The notes under the pieces were generated by a model that was given only the letters and a program-made list of their open reading frames with translations, ran no database searches and had not been told where the DNA came from. The position numbers and the translations under genes are program-made. A DNA stretch of 64,000 bases. It comes from Streptosporangium amethystogenes. GTDB lineage: Bacteria > Actinomycetota > Actinomycetes > Streptosporangiales > Streptosporangiaceae. The DNA is taken from positions 123,372-187,371 of the forward strand of contig NZ_JOEQ01000013.1 in the NCBI RefSeq assembly GCF_000721075.1, written 5' to 3'. Positions 32,691 through 41,292 of this stretch are shown here, piece by piece; positions within the stretch are counted from its first letter, which is position 1, and every line of letters begins with the position of its first letter.

Positions 32691-33902
32691 CTACCCCGTC
32701 GGATGGAGCCGAACCTGGACGTGCTTGACGCCGTTGATGACCGGGGAGCGCAGATAGTCGGGTGGTCCGAGCAGTTCGGCCGCCGACACCGAGGCCGCGA
32801 GCTCGTCCAGGAAGACGGTGAGCTCCAGTTCGGCGAGGGCGGCGCCCAGGCAGAAGTGCGGCCCGGAGCCGAACGCCACGTGCCCGTTGCGTGAGCTGCG
32901 GGGTCGTCCGACGTCGAACACCTCCGGCGCGTCGAACACCCGCTCGTCGCGGTTGGCGGAGGTGTGCCAGATGACGACGTCCTGGCCCGGATGGATGGTC
33001 TTGCCGTGCAGCTCGGTCTCGCGGGCGGCGCGGCGCAGCACGTGGCGGCTGGGCGAGGTCCAGCGCAGCAGCTCGCCGACCGCGCCTGGCACCAGCTCGG
33101 GCTCCTTGCGCAGCCGCTCCCACTGGTCGGGGTGCTCCACGAGGGCCAGCAGCCCTCCGACGGCGGCGTGCCGGGTGGTCTCGTTGCCGCCGAGCATCAG
33201 CACGTCGAAGAAGAGCAGGCACTCCTCCTCGCTGAGCACTCCCGCGTCCTGGGAGTGGGCCAGCAGGCTGACGATGTCGTCGCCGGGCGAGGCGCGCCGC
33301 CGCTCCACCAGGCCCTGGCAGTAGAGCAGGAGCCGGCCGTGCGCCTGGGCGGCGTTGGCACGCACGTCGGAGGTCAGCTGGTACTCGCTGTCGTGCGAGC
33401 CGAACGCGGTGGAGGTGAGGTTGAGCATCAGGTCCCAGTCCTGGCGCGGCACGTCCAGCAGCGCGGAGATGCCCGCGACCGGCAGTGCCGCCACGACCTC
33501 GGCGAAGTCGCACTCACCCCGCTCCAGCGCGTCGGCGAACACGTCCCTGACGACCGATCGCAGGTACGGCTCCAGGGCGGCGATGGCCCGGGGCGTGAAG
33601 CACTTGTTGACCAGCTTGCGCAGCTCGGTGTGGCGGGGCGGATCGGTCGTGTTGATCATCTTTCCGGATCCCTGGTCACCGGTGTTGCGGTGCGGGCCAA
33701 GGGTGTTGGTCTGGTTGGAACTGAAGGTCCGAGGGTCCTTCTGCACCTTCACGCAGTCCTCGTAGCGGGTGACCGACCAGAAGCCCGGTTCCCTGCCCTC
33801 TGGGTTCCAGTACAGCGGGTCATGGTCGCGCAGGTGGCGGAAGACCTCGTGGGGTCTGTCTCCGACGTGCAGATCGGCGTCGGACAGATCGACATCGGTC
33901 AT
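32691..33902 (-). CDS. Cytochrome P450 of the biosynthetic locus
   Basis: A 403-residue P450. I-helix DVLMLGGNETTRHA, with Gly-Asn in place of the usual Ala-Gly-His/Asp, K-helix GELLRWTSP (ExxR), and heme loop FGSGPHFCLGAALA. The NETT(R) form of the I-helix is known in P450s that act on carrier- or CoA-bound or terpene substrates, so hydroxylation of a T-domain-bound amino acid is possible, not proven. No ferredoxin is beside it. It is the first gene of an operon with the DNA glycosylase and is divergent from the S9 peptidase/NRPS operon across 176 bp. Confidence 0.92.
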   Translation of the reverse strand: MTDVDLSDADLHVGDRPHEVFRHLRDHDPLYWNPEGREPGFWSVTRYEDCVKVQKDPRTFSSNQTNTLGPHRNTGDQGSGKMINTTDPPRHTELRKLVNKCFTPRAIAALEPYLRSVVRDVFADALERGECDFAEVVAALPVAGISALLDVPRQDWDLMLNLTSTAFGSHDSEYQLTSDVRANAAQAHGRLLLYCQGLVERRRASPGDDIVSLLAHSQDAGVLSEEECLLFFDVLMLGGNETTRHAAVGGLLALVEHPDQWERLRKEPELVPGAVGELLRWTSPSRHVLRRAARETELHGKTIHPGQDVVIWHTSANRDERVFDAPEVFDVGRPRSSRNGHVAFGSGPHFCLGAALAELELTVFLDELAASVSAAELLGPPDYLRSPVINGVKHVQVRLHPTG

Positions 33903-33945
33903 TTACGAACCTTCCATTCCTCGGAGAAATTTCCGGCAGCTGTCA

Positions 33946-33961
33946 TCTCGCCGGCGGGATG
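33946..33961. promoter_or_regulatory. 16-bp motif shared with the VOC/methyltransferase promoter
   Basis: TCTCGCCGGCGGGATG occurs here, in the divergent spacer between the P450 and S9 peptidase genes, and again exactly at 52718-52733 before the VOC gene. It contains the dyad CGCCGGCG. A second CCGGCGGG lies at about 33976. Candidate site for a shared regulator. Confidence 0.45.
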
Positions 33962-34078
33962 GCACTGATTTAGCCGGCGGGCTGGTCGGATTAAGGCGAA
34001 GGCGGGATTATAAGCCTCCCGCAGGAGGACCGCTCGGGCGTTTTTCCGCGTTTCCGATGACGTGGTTATCGTCCTCCC

Positions 34079-36613
34079 ATGGTGCTACGTGTCAAGCTCG
34101 TCCTGTCATTGCTCACAGCAACCGCCCTGGTCGGAGGCGCTTCCCCACCGGTGGAGCAGCCTGTCGCGGTGCGGGCCCCCGGGCCGTTCACGATGCGGGA
34201 CTTCCTGACCACGAAGAAACTCGGTCAGGTCGTCCCGTCCCCCGACGGTAAATCAGTGGCGGCGGTCGTAAAACGCGGCCCGAGCGAGTCGAGCAGATAT
34301 GGCGCATCATTTGTCGATGGAAACGAGCGCGCCGACATCTGGATAGCGGACGGCGCGGGACCGGCCCGTGACGTGACGCACGGGGCGAAGGACGGCACCG
34401 GTCACTACAACCCGGTCTGGTCGCCCGACGGGCGCATGCTGGCCTTCGCCTCCACCCGGGGCGGCGACGACGTGTTCCTGCACGTGTGGGACCGCGAGAG
34501 CGGCGAGATTCGCAAACTGACCCCGCGCGGGGTGCAGACGATGACGAACGCCTCCGGCTACCTGATCCAGTGGCTGGACTCCCGGCGGGTGATCGCGCCG
34601 ATGGTGAACCCCGGCCGCTGGTCGCTGGAGTACGGGCAGTGGCTGGAGGCCCAGCGTGCCGCCCCGAAGGAGTGGGCCAAGGTCGAGCGCGGCAAGGAGG
34701 ACACCGCCTCCGTGCTCGACAGCTCCACCGCCGGCGATGCGGACGCGCTGGACGAGGAGATCGCCGTCATCGACGCCGTCACCGGCAAGATCACCTCAGC
34801 GGGGCCGGCCCGTACCTACACGGCGGGCAACCTGGTCGCCGACCCGACCGGGCGGCGCATCGCCCGGGTGGACGACCTCGGCCCCACCCCCGCACGCGCC
34901 GGGCAGCTCAAGCGTGTGCTGGAACGGCGTACCCGGCTGGCGATCGCCTCAGCCTCCGGCGAGCAGCCACGCGTGGTGACCGAGGTGCCGAGTCCCTCGG
35001 TCACCGTGCAGCCCCGCTGGGCCGCCGACGGCGCCAACCTGCTGGTCGTCGGCAAGGCCACACCGAAGACGCCCGACCCGTTCACCGCCTACCTGGTGCC
35101 CGCCGCCGGCGGGAAGGCCACGCCGCTGGCCGCCGACCGGCTGGTGGCCACCGGCCTGCTCTGGGGCGCGGGCACCCCGCTGGTACGCGGTACGCGGGTC
35201 GCCGATGCCGCCGATCCGGCGGCCCGCCAGGACTGGTGGGCGTTCGACCCGGCCGATCCCACCGCCAAGCCGCGCGACCTGACCTCGCGGTTCAAGGTCC
35301 CCCCGCTGGAGCTGGTGCCGGTGGCCGGCGGCGTGCTGGGCGTGACCGACGGGCGCGCCTGGCTGATCGACCCGCGTACCGGGCAGGCCCGCGACCTGAA
35401 GGCCACCGGCGCCGCCCCGCTGGCGGAGCTGGCCTGGCCGCTGGACGACGGTGTCAGGCGCAACGGCGTACGTCCCACCGACCGGGGCGGTGCCGAACCG
35501 GCCAACCCCCGGCTCGACCGCGACTTCCCCCTGGTGCTGGCGCGTGACACCAAGGGCGGCCTGTACGAGCTGGCGCCCGGCGCCGCACCGGTGCTGACCC
35601 CGCTTCCGGCGCCGCACCCCGAAGCGGGCGTCGCCGGGTACTCCCCCGCCAGCCGCACCGCGGTCTTCGGCGCGGGCGGCGACCAGGGCACCGCGCTGTG
35701 GACCACACACGCCGGCCGCCACACCCAGCGGATCTCGCTGAACGGCCACCTCGCCCAGGTGCTCCCCCCTCAGCGCAGGCTCATCACCTACAAGGGCGCG
35801 GACGGGGAGAAGCTGACCGGCGCGCTGCTGCTGCCACCGGGCCACCGCGACGGTCAGCGTCACCCGCTCGTGGTCAACGTGTACGGCACCCGGATCGTCT
35901 CGACCCTGGAGGACGTGCCGGAGTTCCAGGTCAACAACCCGAGCTACCTGACCCTGCAGTTCCTGGCCGCAGGCGGTTACGCCGTGCTCGTCCCGTCGAT
36001 CCCCCGCCCCGAGGGCAAGGCGGCGGCCGAACCGATGACCTGGCCGACCAAGCCGATCATGAACGCGGTGGACGCCGCGATCGACGCGGGGGTGGCCGAC
36101 GCCAAGCGGCTGGCGGTGATGGGGCACTCCTTCGGCTCCTACAACGTGCACAGCCTCGTCACCCGGACCGACCGGTTCGAGGCGGCGATCGCGATCTCCG
36201 GCTTCTCCGACGTGATCAGCAGCTACGGCGTGTTCGACTCCCGCTTCCGCTACACGCCGCGCGCGCAGGAATGGTTCGCGCCGGCCTACATCGAGGACCC
36301 GGCCTTCGAGTTCGGGCTGGGCAAGCCCCCGTGGGAGGACCCGCAGCGATACGTGCGCAACAGCCCGCTGCTGCACGCGGGCAAGATCAAGACTCCGGTG
36401 CTCATGCTGCACGGCGAGCGTGACTACCTGACCCACACCGGCTCCGAGGAGATGTACACGGCGCTGGCCAGGCAGGCCAAGAAGGTGCGGCTGGTCAGTT
36501 ACTGGGGCGAGGCACACATGCCGTACTCGATGGTCTCGCCCGCGAACTTCCAGAACATGATCGAACAGGAGCTGGACTGGCTCCGGCTGAACCTGCCCGG
36601 GAGCCAGCGGTGA
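34079..36613 (+). CDS. Secreted S9-family peptidase (prolyl oligopeptidase type)
   Basis: An 844-residue protein. A signal peptide is at the start (VKLVLSLLTATALVGGASP). Residues about 35-560 form WD-like beta-propeller repeats (PVWSPDGRMLAFAS). The C-terminal alpha/beta-hydrolase domain has the triad Ser684 in GHSFGSY, Asp782 in HGERDYLTH and His813 in GEAHMPYS. S9 enzymes cleave peptide or acyl-peptide bonds in short substrates. Its stop overlaps the start of NRPS-1 by 4 bp, so it is translationally coupled to it. An extracellular role in trimming or activating the NRPS product is inferred. Confidence 0.9.
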   Translation: MVLRVKLVLSLLTATALVGGASPPVEQPVAVRAPGPFTMRDFLTTKKLGQVVPSPDGKSVAAVVKRGPSESSRYGASFVDGNERADIWIADGAGPARDVTHGAKDGTGHYNPVWSPDGRMLAFASTRGGDDVFLHVWDRESGEIRKLTPRGVQTMTNASGYLIQWLDSRRVIAPMVNPGRWSLEYGQWLEAQRAAPKEWAKVERGKEDTASVLDSSTAGDADALDEEIAVIDAVTGKITSAGPARTYTAGNLVADPTGRRIARVDDLGPTPARAGQLKRVLERRTRLAIASASGEQPRVVTEVPSPSVTVQPRWAADGANLLVVGKATPKTPDPFTAYLVPAAGGKATPLAADRLVATGLLWGAGTPLVRGTRVADAADPAARQDWWAFDPADPTAKPRDLTSRFKVPPLELVPVAGGVLGVTDGRAWLIDPRTGQARDLKATGAAPLAELAWPLDDGVRRNGVRPTDRGGAEPANPRLDRDFPLVLARDTKGGLYELAPGAAPVLTPLPAPHPEAGVAGYSPASRTAVFGAGGDQGTALWTTHAGRHTQRISLNGHLAQVLPPQRRLITYKGADGEKLTGALLLPPGHRDGQRHPLVVNVYGTRIVSTLEDVPEFQVNNPSYLTLQFLAAGGYAVLVPSIPRPEGKAAAEPMTWPTKPIMNAVDAAIDAGVADAKRLAVMGHSFGSYNVHSLVTRTDRFEAAIAISGFSDVISSYGVFDSRFRYTPRAQEWFAPAYIEDPAFEFGLGKPPWEDPQRYVRNSPLLHAGKIKTPVLMLHGERDYLTHTGSEEMYTALARQAKKVRLVSYWGEAHMPYSMVSPANFQNMIEQELDWLRLNLPGSQR

Positions 36614-39600
36614 GGCTCTTCTCGCCCGTCCAGGAGCGGGCCTGGCTGGAACATCTGCTCGGCGATGCCATGCCCGGCGGGATCTCCCTGCGGCTGCGGC
36701 TGACCGGTCCCCTCGACGAGGCGGCACTGGGCGCGGCGCTCGGCGACCTGGCCGCGCGGCACGAGGTGCTGCGCTGGTCCCTGCCCACCCGGGGCGATGG
36801 GCCGCGCCCGGTGGTCTCGGCCGGGGTCCTGCCCGCCCCGCGGGCGGTTCCGGTCGAGCGCGAGAAGCTCGGCACGACGCTGGCCGAGCTGGACTCCCGG
36901 CCGTTCGACCTGGTGACCGGGCCACTGGCCCGCGTCTCGCTGCTGGCGCTCGGCCCGGCGGAGCACGTGCTGGTGCTGCGCGCGCACCCGTGCGTCGCCG
37001 ACGAGGGCTCGGCCGCCGTACTGGCCGCCGACCTGGCCGAGCTGTACCGGGCAAGGGTCGAGGATGACTCCCCGCGCCTGCCCGAGCCGCCCTTCGTCCC
37101 TGCCGAGGGGGACGCGGACGCCGACAGTGGAAGGTTCTGGCGTGCGGAACTTCGGGAGATGCCACCGCTGGAGGTGGCCACCGACCGTCCCCGCCCCGGG
37201 CGCCGTTCCGGCGCGGGCGGGGCACACCACTTCGAGGTGGCCGTACCGGCCGGGCTGGGCGACCCTCCGCTGGCGGTGCTCACCGCGTTCACCGCGCTGC
37301 TGTCGCGCTGCTCGGGCCAGGAGCGCTTCCCGATCGGCGTGCACTCCCCCGGCCGCGTCTCGGGGCCGCTCGGCGGGGAGCCGAACGAGTTCTCCGGGAC
37401 GGTGGGGCCGCTGGACGACCTCCTCCCGGTGCGCGTGGACCTGTCCGGCGACCCCGGCCCCACCGCCCTCTCCGCCCGCCTGGAACGAGCCGTCGGCGAC
37501 GCCTGGCGGCATCGGCTGCCACTGCAGGACGTGGCCGCCGCCGTCGCCCCGCCCCGCACCCCCAGCCGGGGCGCGCTGTTCGACGTGACGTACGGCGTCG
37601 TGCCCCATCCCGTCACGCACCAGGCTGCGGGCCTGCGCCTGGAACCGCTCGACGCCCCGGACGCCGTCACCCCGTGGACGGCCCACGACCTGGACCTGCG
37701 CCTCACTGCGGAGGTATCGGGCAGGGGCCGCGAGGGCGGGGACGGCGGCGACCGGCCGCGCACTCCCCTCCCCGGGAGCGGCGACGAGCGGCTGCGGGCG
37801 ACCCTCACCTACGCCGTCGACGTCTTCGACCACACCACGATCCAGCTGATGGCCGCCCGCCTGGTCCGGTTGCTCGGTGAGATGTCCCGCTTCCCCACCC
37901 GGCCGGTGCTCGACCTGCCGCTGGAGGAGTGCTCCGGTCCTCTTCCCGGCCCACCGGTGGCCGCTGCCCCGGACGCCACCCTGGCCGTACTGATCGCCGC
38001 ACAGGCCGGGCGCACCCCCGACGCGACGGCGGTGGACGGCGACGACGGGCGGCTCACCTACCGCGAGCTGGACGAGCGCGCCCGGGAGCTGGCCGGTCGG
38101 CTGGCCGCCGAGGGGGTGGGCCCGGGCACGGTGACCGCGATCTGCCTGCCCCGCTCGGCCCGCCTGGTCACGGTCGTGGCCGGGGTGCTGTACGCGGGCG
38201 GCGCGTTCCTGGCGCTCGACCCGGCCCAGCCTGCCGCCAGGCTGGAGTACCTGCTGTCCGACGCGGCGGCGGCCGTCCTGGTGAGCACCGGGAAGATCCT
38301 CCGCGAACTGCCGCGGAGCGGGGGGCGCCACCTCGACCTCGACCTCGACCTCGACCTCGATCGGAGCGGCCCGGCGGGCCTGACCGCCCCGGTCAGGCCC
38401 GCCGGGCCGCGCGACCTCGCGTACATGATCTACACCTCGGGCTCGACCGGCCTGCCCAAGGGGGTGCTGCTTGAGCACTTTGGCGCGTGCAACCTGGTCA
38501 CCGCCCTCGCCTCCGAGCTGGGCATCGGTCCTGGCACGCGGCTGCTGCAGTTCGCGCCGCCGACCTTCGACGCCTGGGTCTGGGAGGTGTTCACCACGCT
38601 GACCTCCGGCGGCACCCTGTGCGTACCGGAGGCCGGGAACATCCTCGTGGGCCGGGCACTGAGCAGGTGCCTGTCCGGGCGCGCGGTGAACGCAGTGCTG
38701 CTGCCCCCCTCGGTGATCGCGACGCTGCCCGGTGACGACCTGCTGCCCGACCTTCGGGTGCTGGTGACCGGTGGCGAGGCGTGCCCCCCCGAACTGGTCG
38801 AGCGCTGGGGCACCGGCCGGCGCATGGTCAACGCCTATGGGCCGACCGAGGCGACCGTCATCGCGACCCTGGCCGACTGCTCGCCCGGCGAGGGCGCACC
38901 CCCGATCGGGCTGCCCATGGCGGGAACGTACGCGCTGGTGCTGGACGCCGCGGGCCGGGTGGCGCCCCGGGGCGTGCCCGGCGAGCTGCACGTCGGCGGC
39001 GTGGGCGTGGCCCGCGGCTACCACCGGCGACCCGCGCTGACCGCCGAACGCTTCGTGCCCCTCGCCGCGCCGCCTCCCCCCGCACCGGGCCGGCCTCCGG
39101 CGCCCGGCGGGCGGCTCTACCGGACCGGCGACCTGGTGCGGCAGCGCCCCGACGGCCGCCTCGACTTCATCGGCCGGGTGGACCACCAGGTCAAGCACCG
39201 TGGCTACCGGATCGAGCTCGGCGAGATCGAGCAGACGCTACGCGCCTGTCCCGGTGTGGACGACGCGGCGGTGACGCTGGAGGACGACCAGCTGGTGGCC
39301 TACGTGTCCGTCCCCGTGCCCGCCTCCGCCCGCGCCGCCGCCTCCGGGCCGGTGACGGCGAAGGAGGCCAGGGCATGGGCGGCCGGGCGGCTGCCCGGCT
39401 ACATGGTGCCGGGGACCGTGCACGTGCTGGACGAGCTGCCGCTGACGAGCGCGGGCAAGATCGACCGTCGCCGGCTGGCCTCCTCGGCCGCCCGCGCCGG
39501 GAAACGCACGGACGAGCCACGTGACCGGCTGGAACTGCAGGTGCTGGAAGCCTTCCGACGGGTGCTGGGCGACCGCCGGATCGGCCCGCACGACGCCTTC

Positions 39601-39744
39601 TTCGAGGCTGGCGGTGACTCGCGGCTCGCGGTGACACTGCTGGACCGCCTCCGTGACGGCCTGCGCAGGCCGGTGGCGGCCCGCCTGCTGTGGGAACACC
39701 CCACGGCCGCGGGCCTAGCCTCGGCGCTGCGCGAACCCGGATAG
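36610..39744 (+). CDS. NRPS-1: degenerate C domain, A domain, T domain
   Basis: A 1044-residue single-module NRPS. Residues 1-440 are a condensation domain whose HHxxxDG motif is HPCVADE (126-132): the catalytic second His is Pro, so condensation is doubtful. The A domain (about 460-960) is intact: A3 YTSGSTGLPKG near 608, FDAWVWEVF, A5 NAYGPTEAT, A7 YRTGDLV, A8 GRVDHQVKHRGYRIELGE, and A10 TSAGKIDR with the catalytic Lys. The T domain has GGDS with Ser1004. A hand-read specificity code is DAWLVGAVIK, near published Leu-type codes, so a hydrophobic residue is expected. There is no TE domain. GTG 36610 overlaps the S9 peptidase stop; a GACCTC repeat lies at 38332-38360. Confidence 0.93.
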   Translation: MRLFSPVQERAWLEHLLGDAMPGGISLRLRLTGPLDEAALGAALGDLAARHEVLRWSLPTRGDGPRPVVSAGVLPAPRAVPVEREKLGTTLAELDSRPFDLVTGPLARVSLLALGPAEHVLVLRAHPCVADEGSAAVLAADLAELYRARVEDDSPRLPEPPFVPAEGDADADSGRFWRAELREMPPLEVATDRPRPGRRSGAGGAHHFEVAVPAGLGDPPLAVLTAFTALLSRCSGQERFPIGVHSPGRVSGPLGGEPNEFSGTVGPLDDLLPVRVDLSGDPGPTALSARLERAVGDAWRHRLPLQDVAAAVAPPRTPSRGALFDVTYGVVPHPVTHQAAGLRLEPLDAPDAVTPWTAHDLDLRLTAEVSGRGREGGDGGDRPRTPLPGSGDERLRATLTYAVDVFDHTTIQLMAARLVRLLGEMSRFPTRPVLDLPLEECSGPLPGPPVAAAPDATLAVLIAAQAGRTPDATAVDGDDGRLTYRELDERARELAGRLAAEGVGPGTVTAICLPRSARLVTVVAGVLYAGGAFLALDPAQPAARLEYLLSDAAAAVLVSTGKILRELPRSGGRHLDLDLDLDLDRSGPAGLTAPVRPAGPRDLAYMIYTSGSTGLPKGVLLEHFGACNLVTALASELGIGPGTRLLQFAPPTFDAWVWEVFTTLTSGGTLCVPEAGNILVGRALSRCLSGRAVNAVLLPPSVIATLPGDDLLPDLRVLVTGGEACPPELVERWGTGRRMVNAYGPTEATVIATLADCSPGEGAPPIGLPMAGTYALVLDAAGRVAPRGVPGELHVGGVGVARGYHRRPALTAERFVPLAAPPPPAPGRPPAPGGRLYRTGDLVRQRPDGRLDFIGRVDHQVKHRGYRIELGEIEQTLRACPGVDDAAVTLEDDQLVAYVSVPVPASARAAASGPVTAKEARAWAAGRLPGYMVPGTVHVLDELPLTSAGKIDRRRLASSAARAGKRTDEPRDRLELQVLEAFRRVLGDRRIGPHDAFFEAGGDSRLAVTLLDRLRDGLRRPVAARLLWEHPTAAGLASALREPG
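38332..38360 (+). repeat. GACCTC hexamer tandem repeat inside the A domain
   Basis: About five units of CTCGAC/GACCTC give the peptide LDLDLDLDLD between core motifs A2 and A3 of NRPS-1. Hexamer slippage keeps frame, so length may vary between strains. Confidence 0.75.
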
Positions 39745-41154
39745 ATCCCCGCCTGCAAGCCCGCACGGCTGAGGCGGTTCGTGAAACTCCTGCGGCCTGT
39801 CCGGAGCCGAGCCGCATGGGGGCGGGTACGGGTGCCGCCAGCGGAAGCCGTCCGGGGGTATGAGCGCCTCAAGATGCTCACGTACCTGCGGCACCACGGC
39901 CTTGAGGTATCGGGTCGGGGTGACGGCGGGGTTCTCCGCGGCGAGCGTCACCAGGGCCTCCGCACTCGACAGGAGGGTGTAGCGGCGGGAACGACGGTTG
40001 TGGAACACGAAGTTGGGCTTGCTCCATGACGACTTACCGGCGTTTCTGCTCCGTGCGGCGGTGACGACGATGCGGCCGTCCCTACGCCAGTCGTCTCCGC
40101 GCCAGGCGTCCAGCCACACCCGGTGCCCGTCGTAGATCCATTTCACCTCCCACGCGTGCCTGTGCAGCACCTCCGCGTACCCGGAGAACGCGGCGGGATG
40201 GGGCGGACGAGGTTCGCCCGCCTGCGGCGCGGCGGCAGGTGGGGGTTCTTCTTGCCGGTAGCGGGCGTACTCGTCGGGGTAGGCCGCCCTCAGCCTCTGC
40301 TCCAGGGGACTGTGCACCTGCTGGAACAGCCGTACGTCGTGTGCGCGGCGGAGCCTGCCGCGTTCCATCAGGCGAGCGCGCAGGTGGGTGAGGAAGGTGA
40401 GCTTGGGTGCCCAGTCCTCGACGGACGCGTGGTGCCGGGTATCGAGCAGGTACCGGTCGGGAACGGCGAACCAGGCCCGGACGTGGCGCTCCCCGGTTTC
40501 GAGGCCGATCTGCTCGAAGGTCTGCGAGCCCAGCTCGACCAGGGCGTCATACCAGCGGGCCAGTACAGCGGGATGCCTTAGCTCGTCGACGCCCGCGCGC
40601 CCTTGGACATCCTGGGCGACCAGGTTGCGAAACCGCTCATCGCTCAGACACAGAAGCCGTTCGGCCCCGGGGGTGGGGCATTCGTCACCGGCGATGCCAC
40701 TCAGGCGGCGCAGCTCGCCGAGCATCGAATCGGCCTCCTGGGGATGGGCGTCCTTGAGCCGCCGCAGCGCGGTGTCCCGCACATGGCCGTCCACCAGCCG
40801 GTCCACCGATGTGGTCACGACGAACTGCGCCTCTCGGCGACGCTGGCGGATCCTGGCCAGCCGCCGGTCCGCGCGCAGGGTGTCGGGGTGCTCGATCCCG
40901 AAAGTGATCATTTTGCTCCACCACGAAAGCTGGTGGTTGCCCTCCTGGACGGTGAGCACTTCCTCCCACATCGTGCGCGTGCCCGGAGCCGACAGCCACT
41001 GGGTGACGCCGGCGGGAACCCGGTTGAGGATCGCCTCCGCGACGGCCAGCAGACTGAAGACGTGGTCGTCCTGGCCATAGCGGGCGCTCAACTGCTCGGG
41101 GGTGATCCTCGGATCGAGTGCCGCAGCGTCGACCAGCCGCATGACGTTGTCCAT
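39715..41154 (-). CDS. Large conserved protein of unknown function
   Basis: A 479-residue soluble protein that I cannot place. ATG 41154 follows GAGGGTGG; GTG 41181 is also in frame. The N-terminal half is helical and charged (RRLARIRQRRREAQFVV, ELRRLSGIAGDECP). The middle has ARWYDALVELGSQTFEQIG and VHSPLEQRLRAAYPDEYARY; a Pro-rich hinge follows near 335. The C-terminal part has aromatic segments (HAWEVKWIYDGHRVWLDAW, KPNFVFHNRRSRRYTLLS). No membrane segment or catalytic motif is visible. Its 3' end overlaps that of NRPS-1 by 30 bp, which keeps it physically tied to the locus. Confidence 0.65.
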   Translation of the reverse strand: MDNVMRLVDAAALDPRITPEQLSARYGQDDHVFSLLAVAEAILNRVPAGVTQWLSAPGTRTMWEEVLTVQEGNHQLSWWSKMITFGIEHPDTLRADRRLARIRQRRREAQFVVTTSVDRLVDGHVRDTALRRLKDAHPQEADSMLGELRRLSGIAGDECPTPGAERLLCLSDERFRNLVAQDVQGRAGVDELRHPAVLARWYDALVELGSQTFEQIGLETGERHVRAWFAVPDRYLLDTRHHASVEDWAPKLTFLTHLRARLMERGRLRRAHDVRLFQQVHSPLEQRLRAAYPDEYARYRQEEPPPAAAPQAGEPRPPHPAAFSGYAEVLHRHAWEVKWIYDGHRVWLDAWRGDDWRRDGRIVVTAARSRNAGKSSWSKPNFVFHNRRSRRYTLLSSAEALVTLAAENPAVTPTRYLKAVVPQVREHLEALIPPDGFRWRHPYPPPCGSAPDRPQEFHEPPQPCGLAGGDLSGFAQRRG

Positions 41155-41292
41155 ACCACCCTCGCAGAAGTCGGCCACCACCTGGCGTCATGTCATTCTG
41201 ATACGAGACGTCGACGTTCGGTGAGCATTTGGAGGGGGTGGTCCCCAAAGGCCCCCGGGAGATCCCGGATGGGCCGATCTTCTACGGGCCGG

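Noticed and set aside
36499..39198. 899-codon open frame antisense to NRPS-1
   Set aside because: Low-complexity Arg/Gly/Gln text; the NRPS frame carries all known core motifs.
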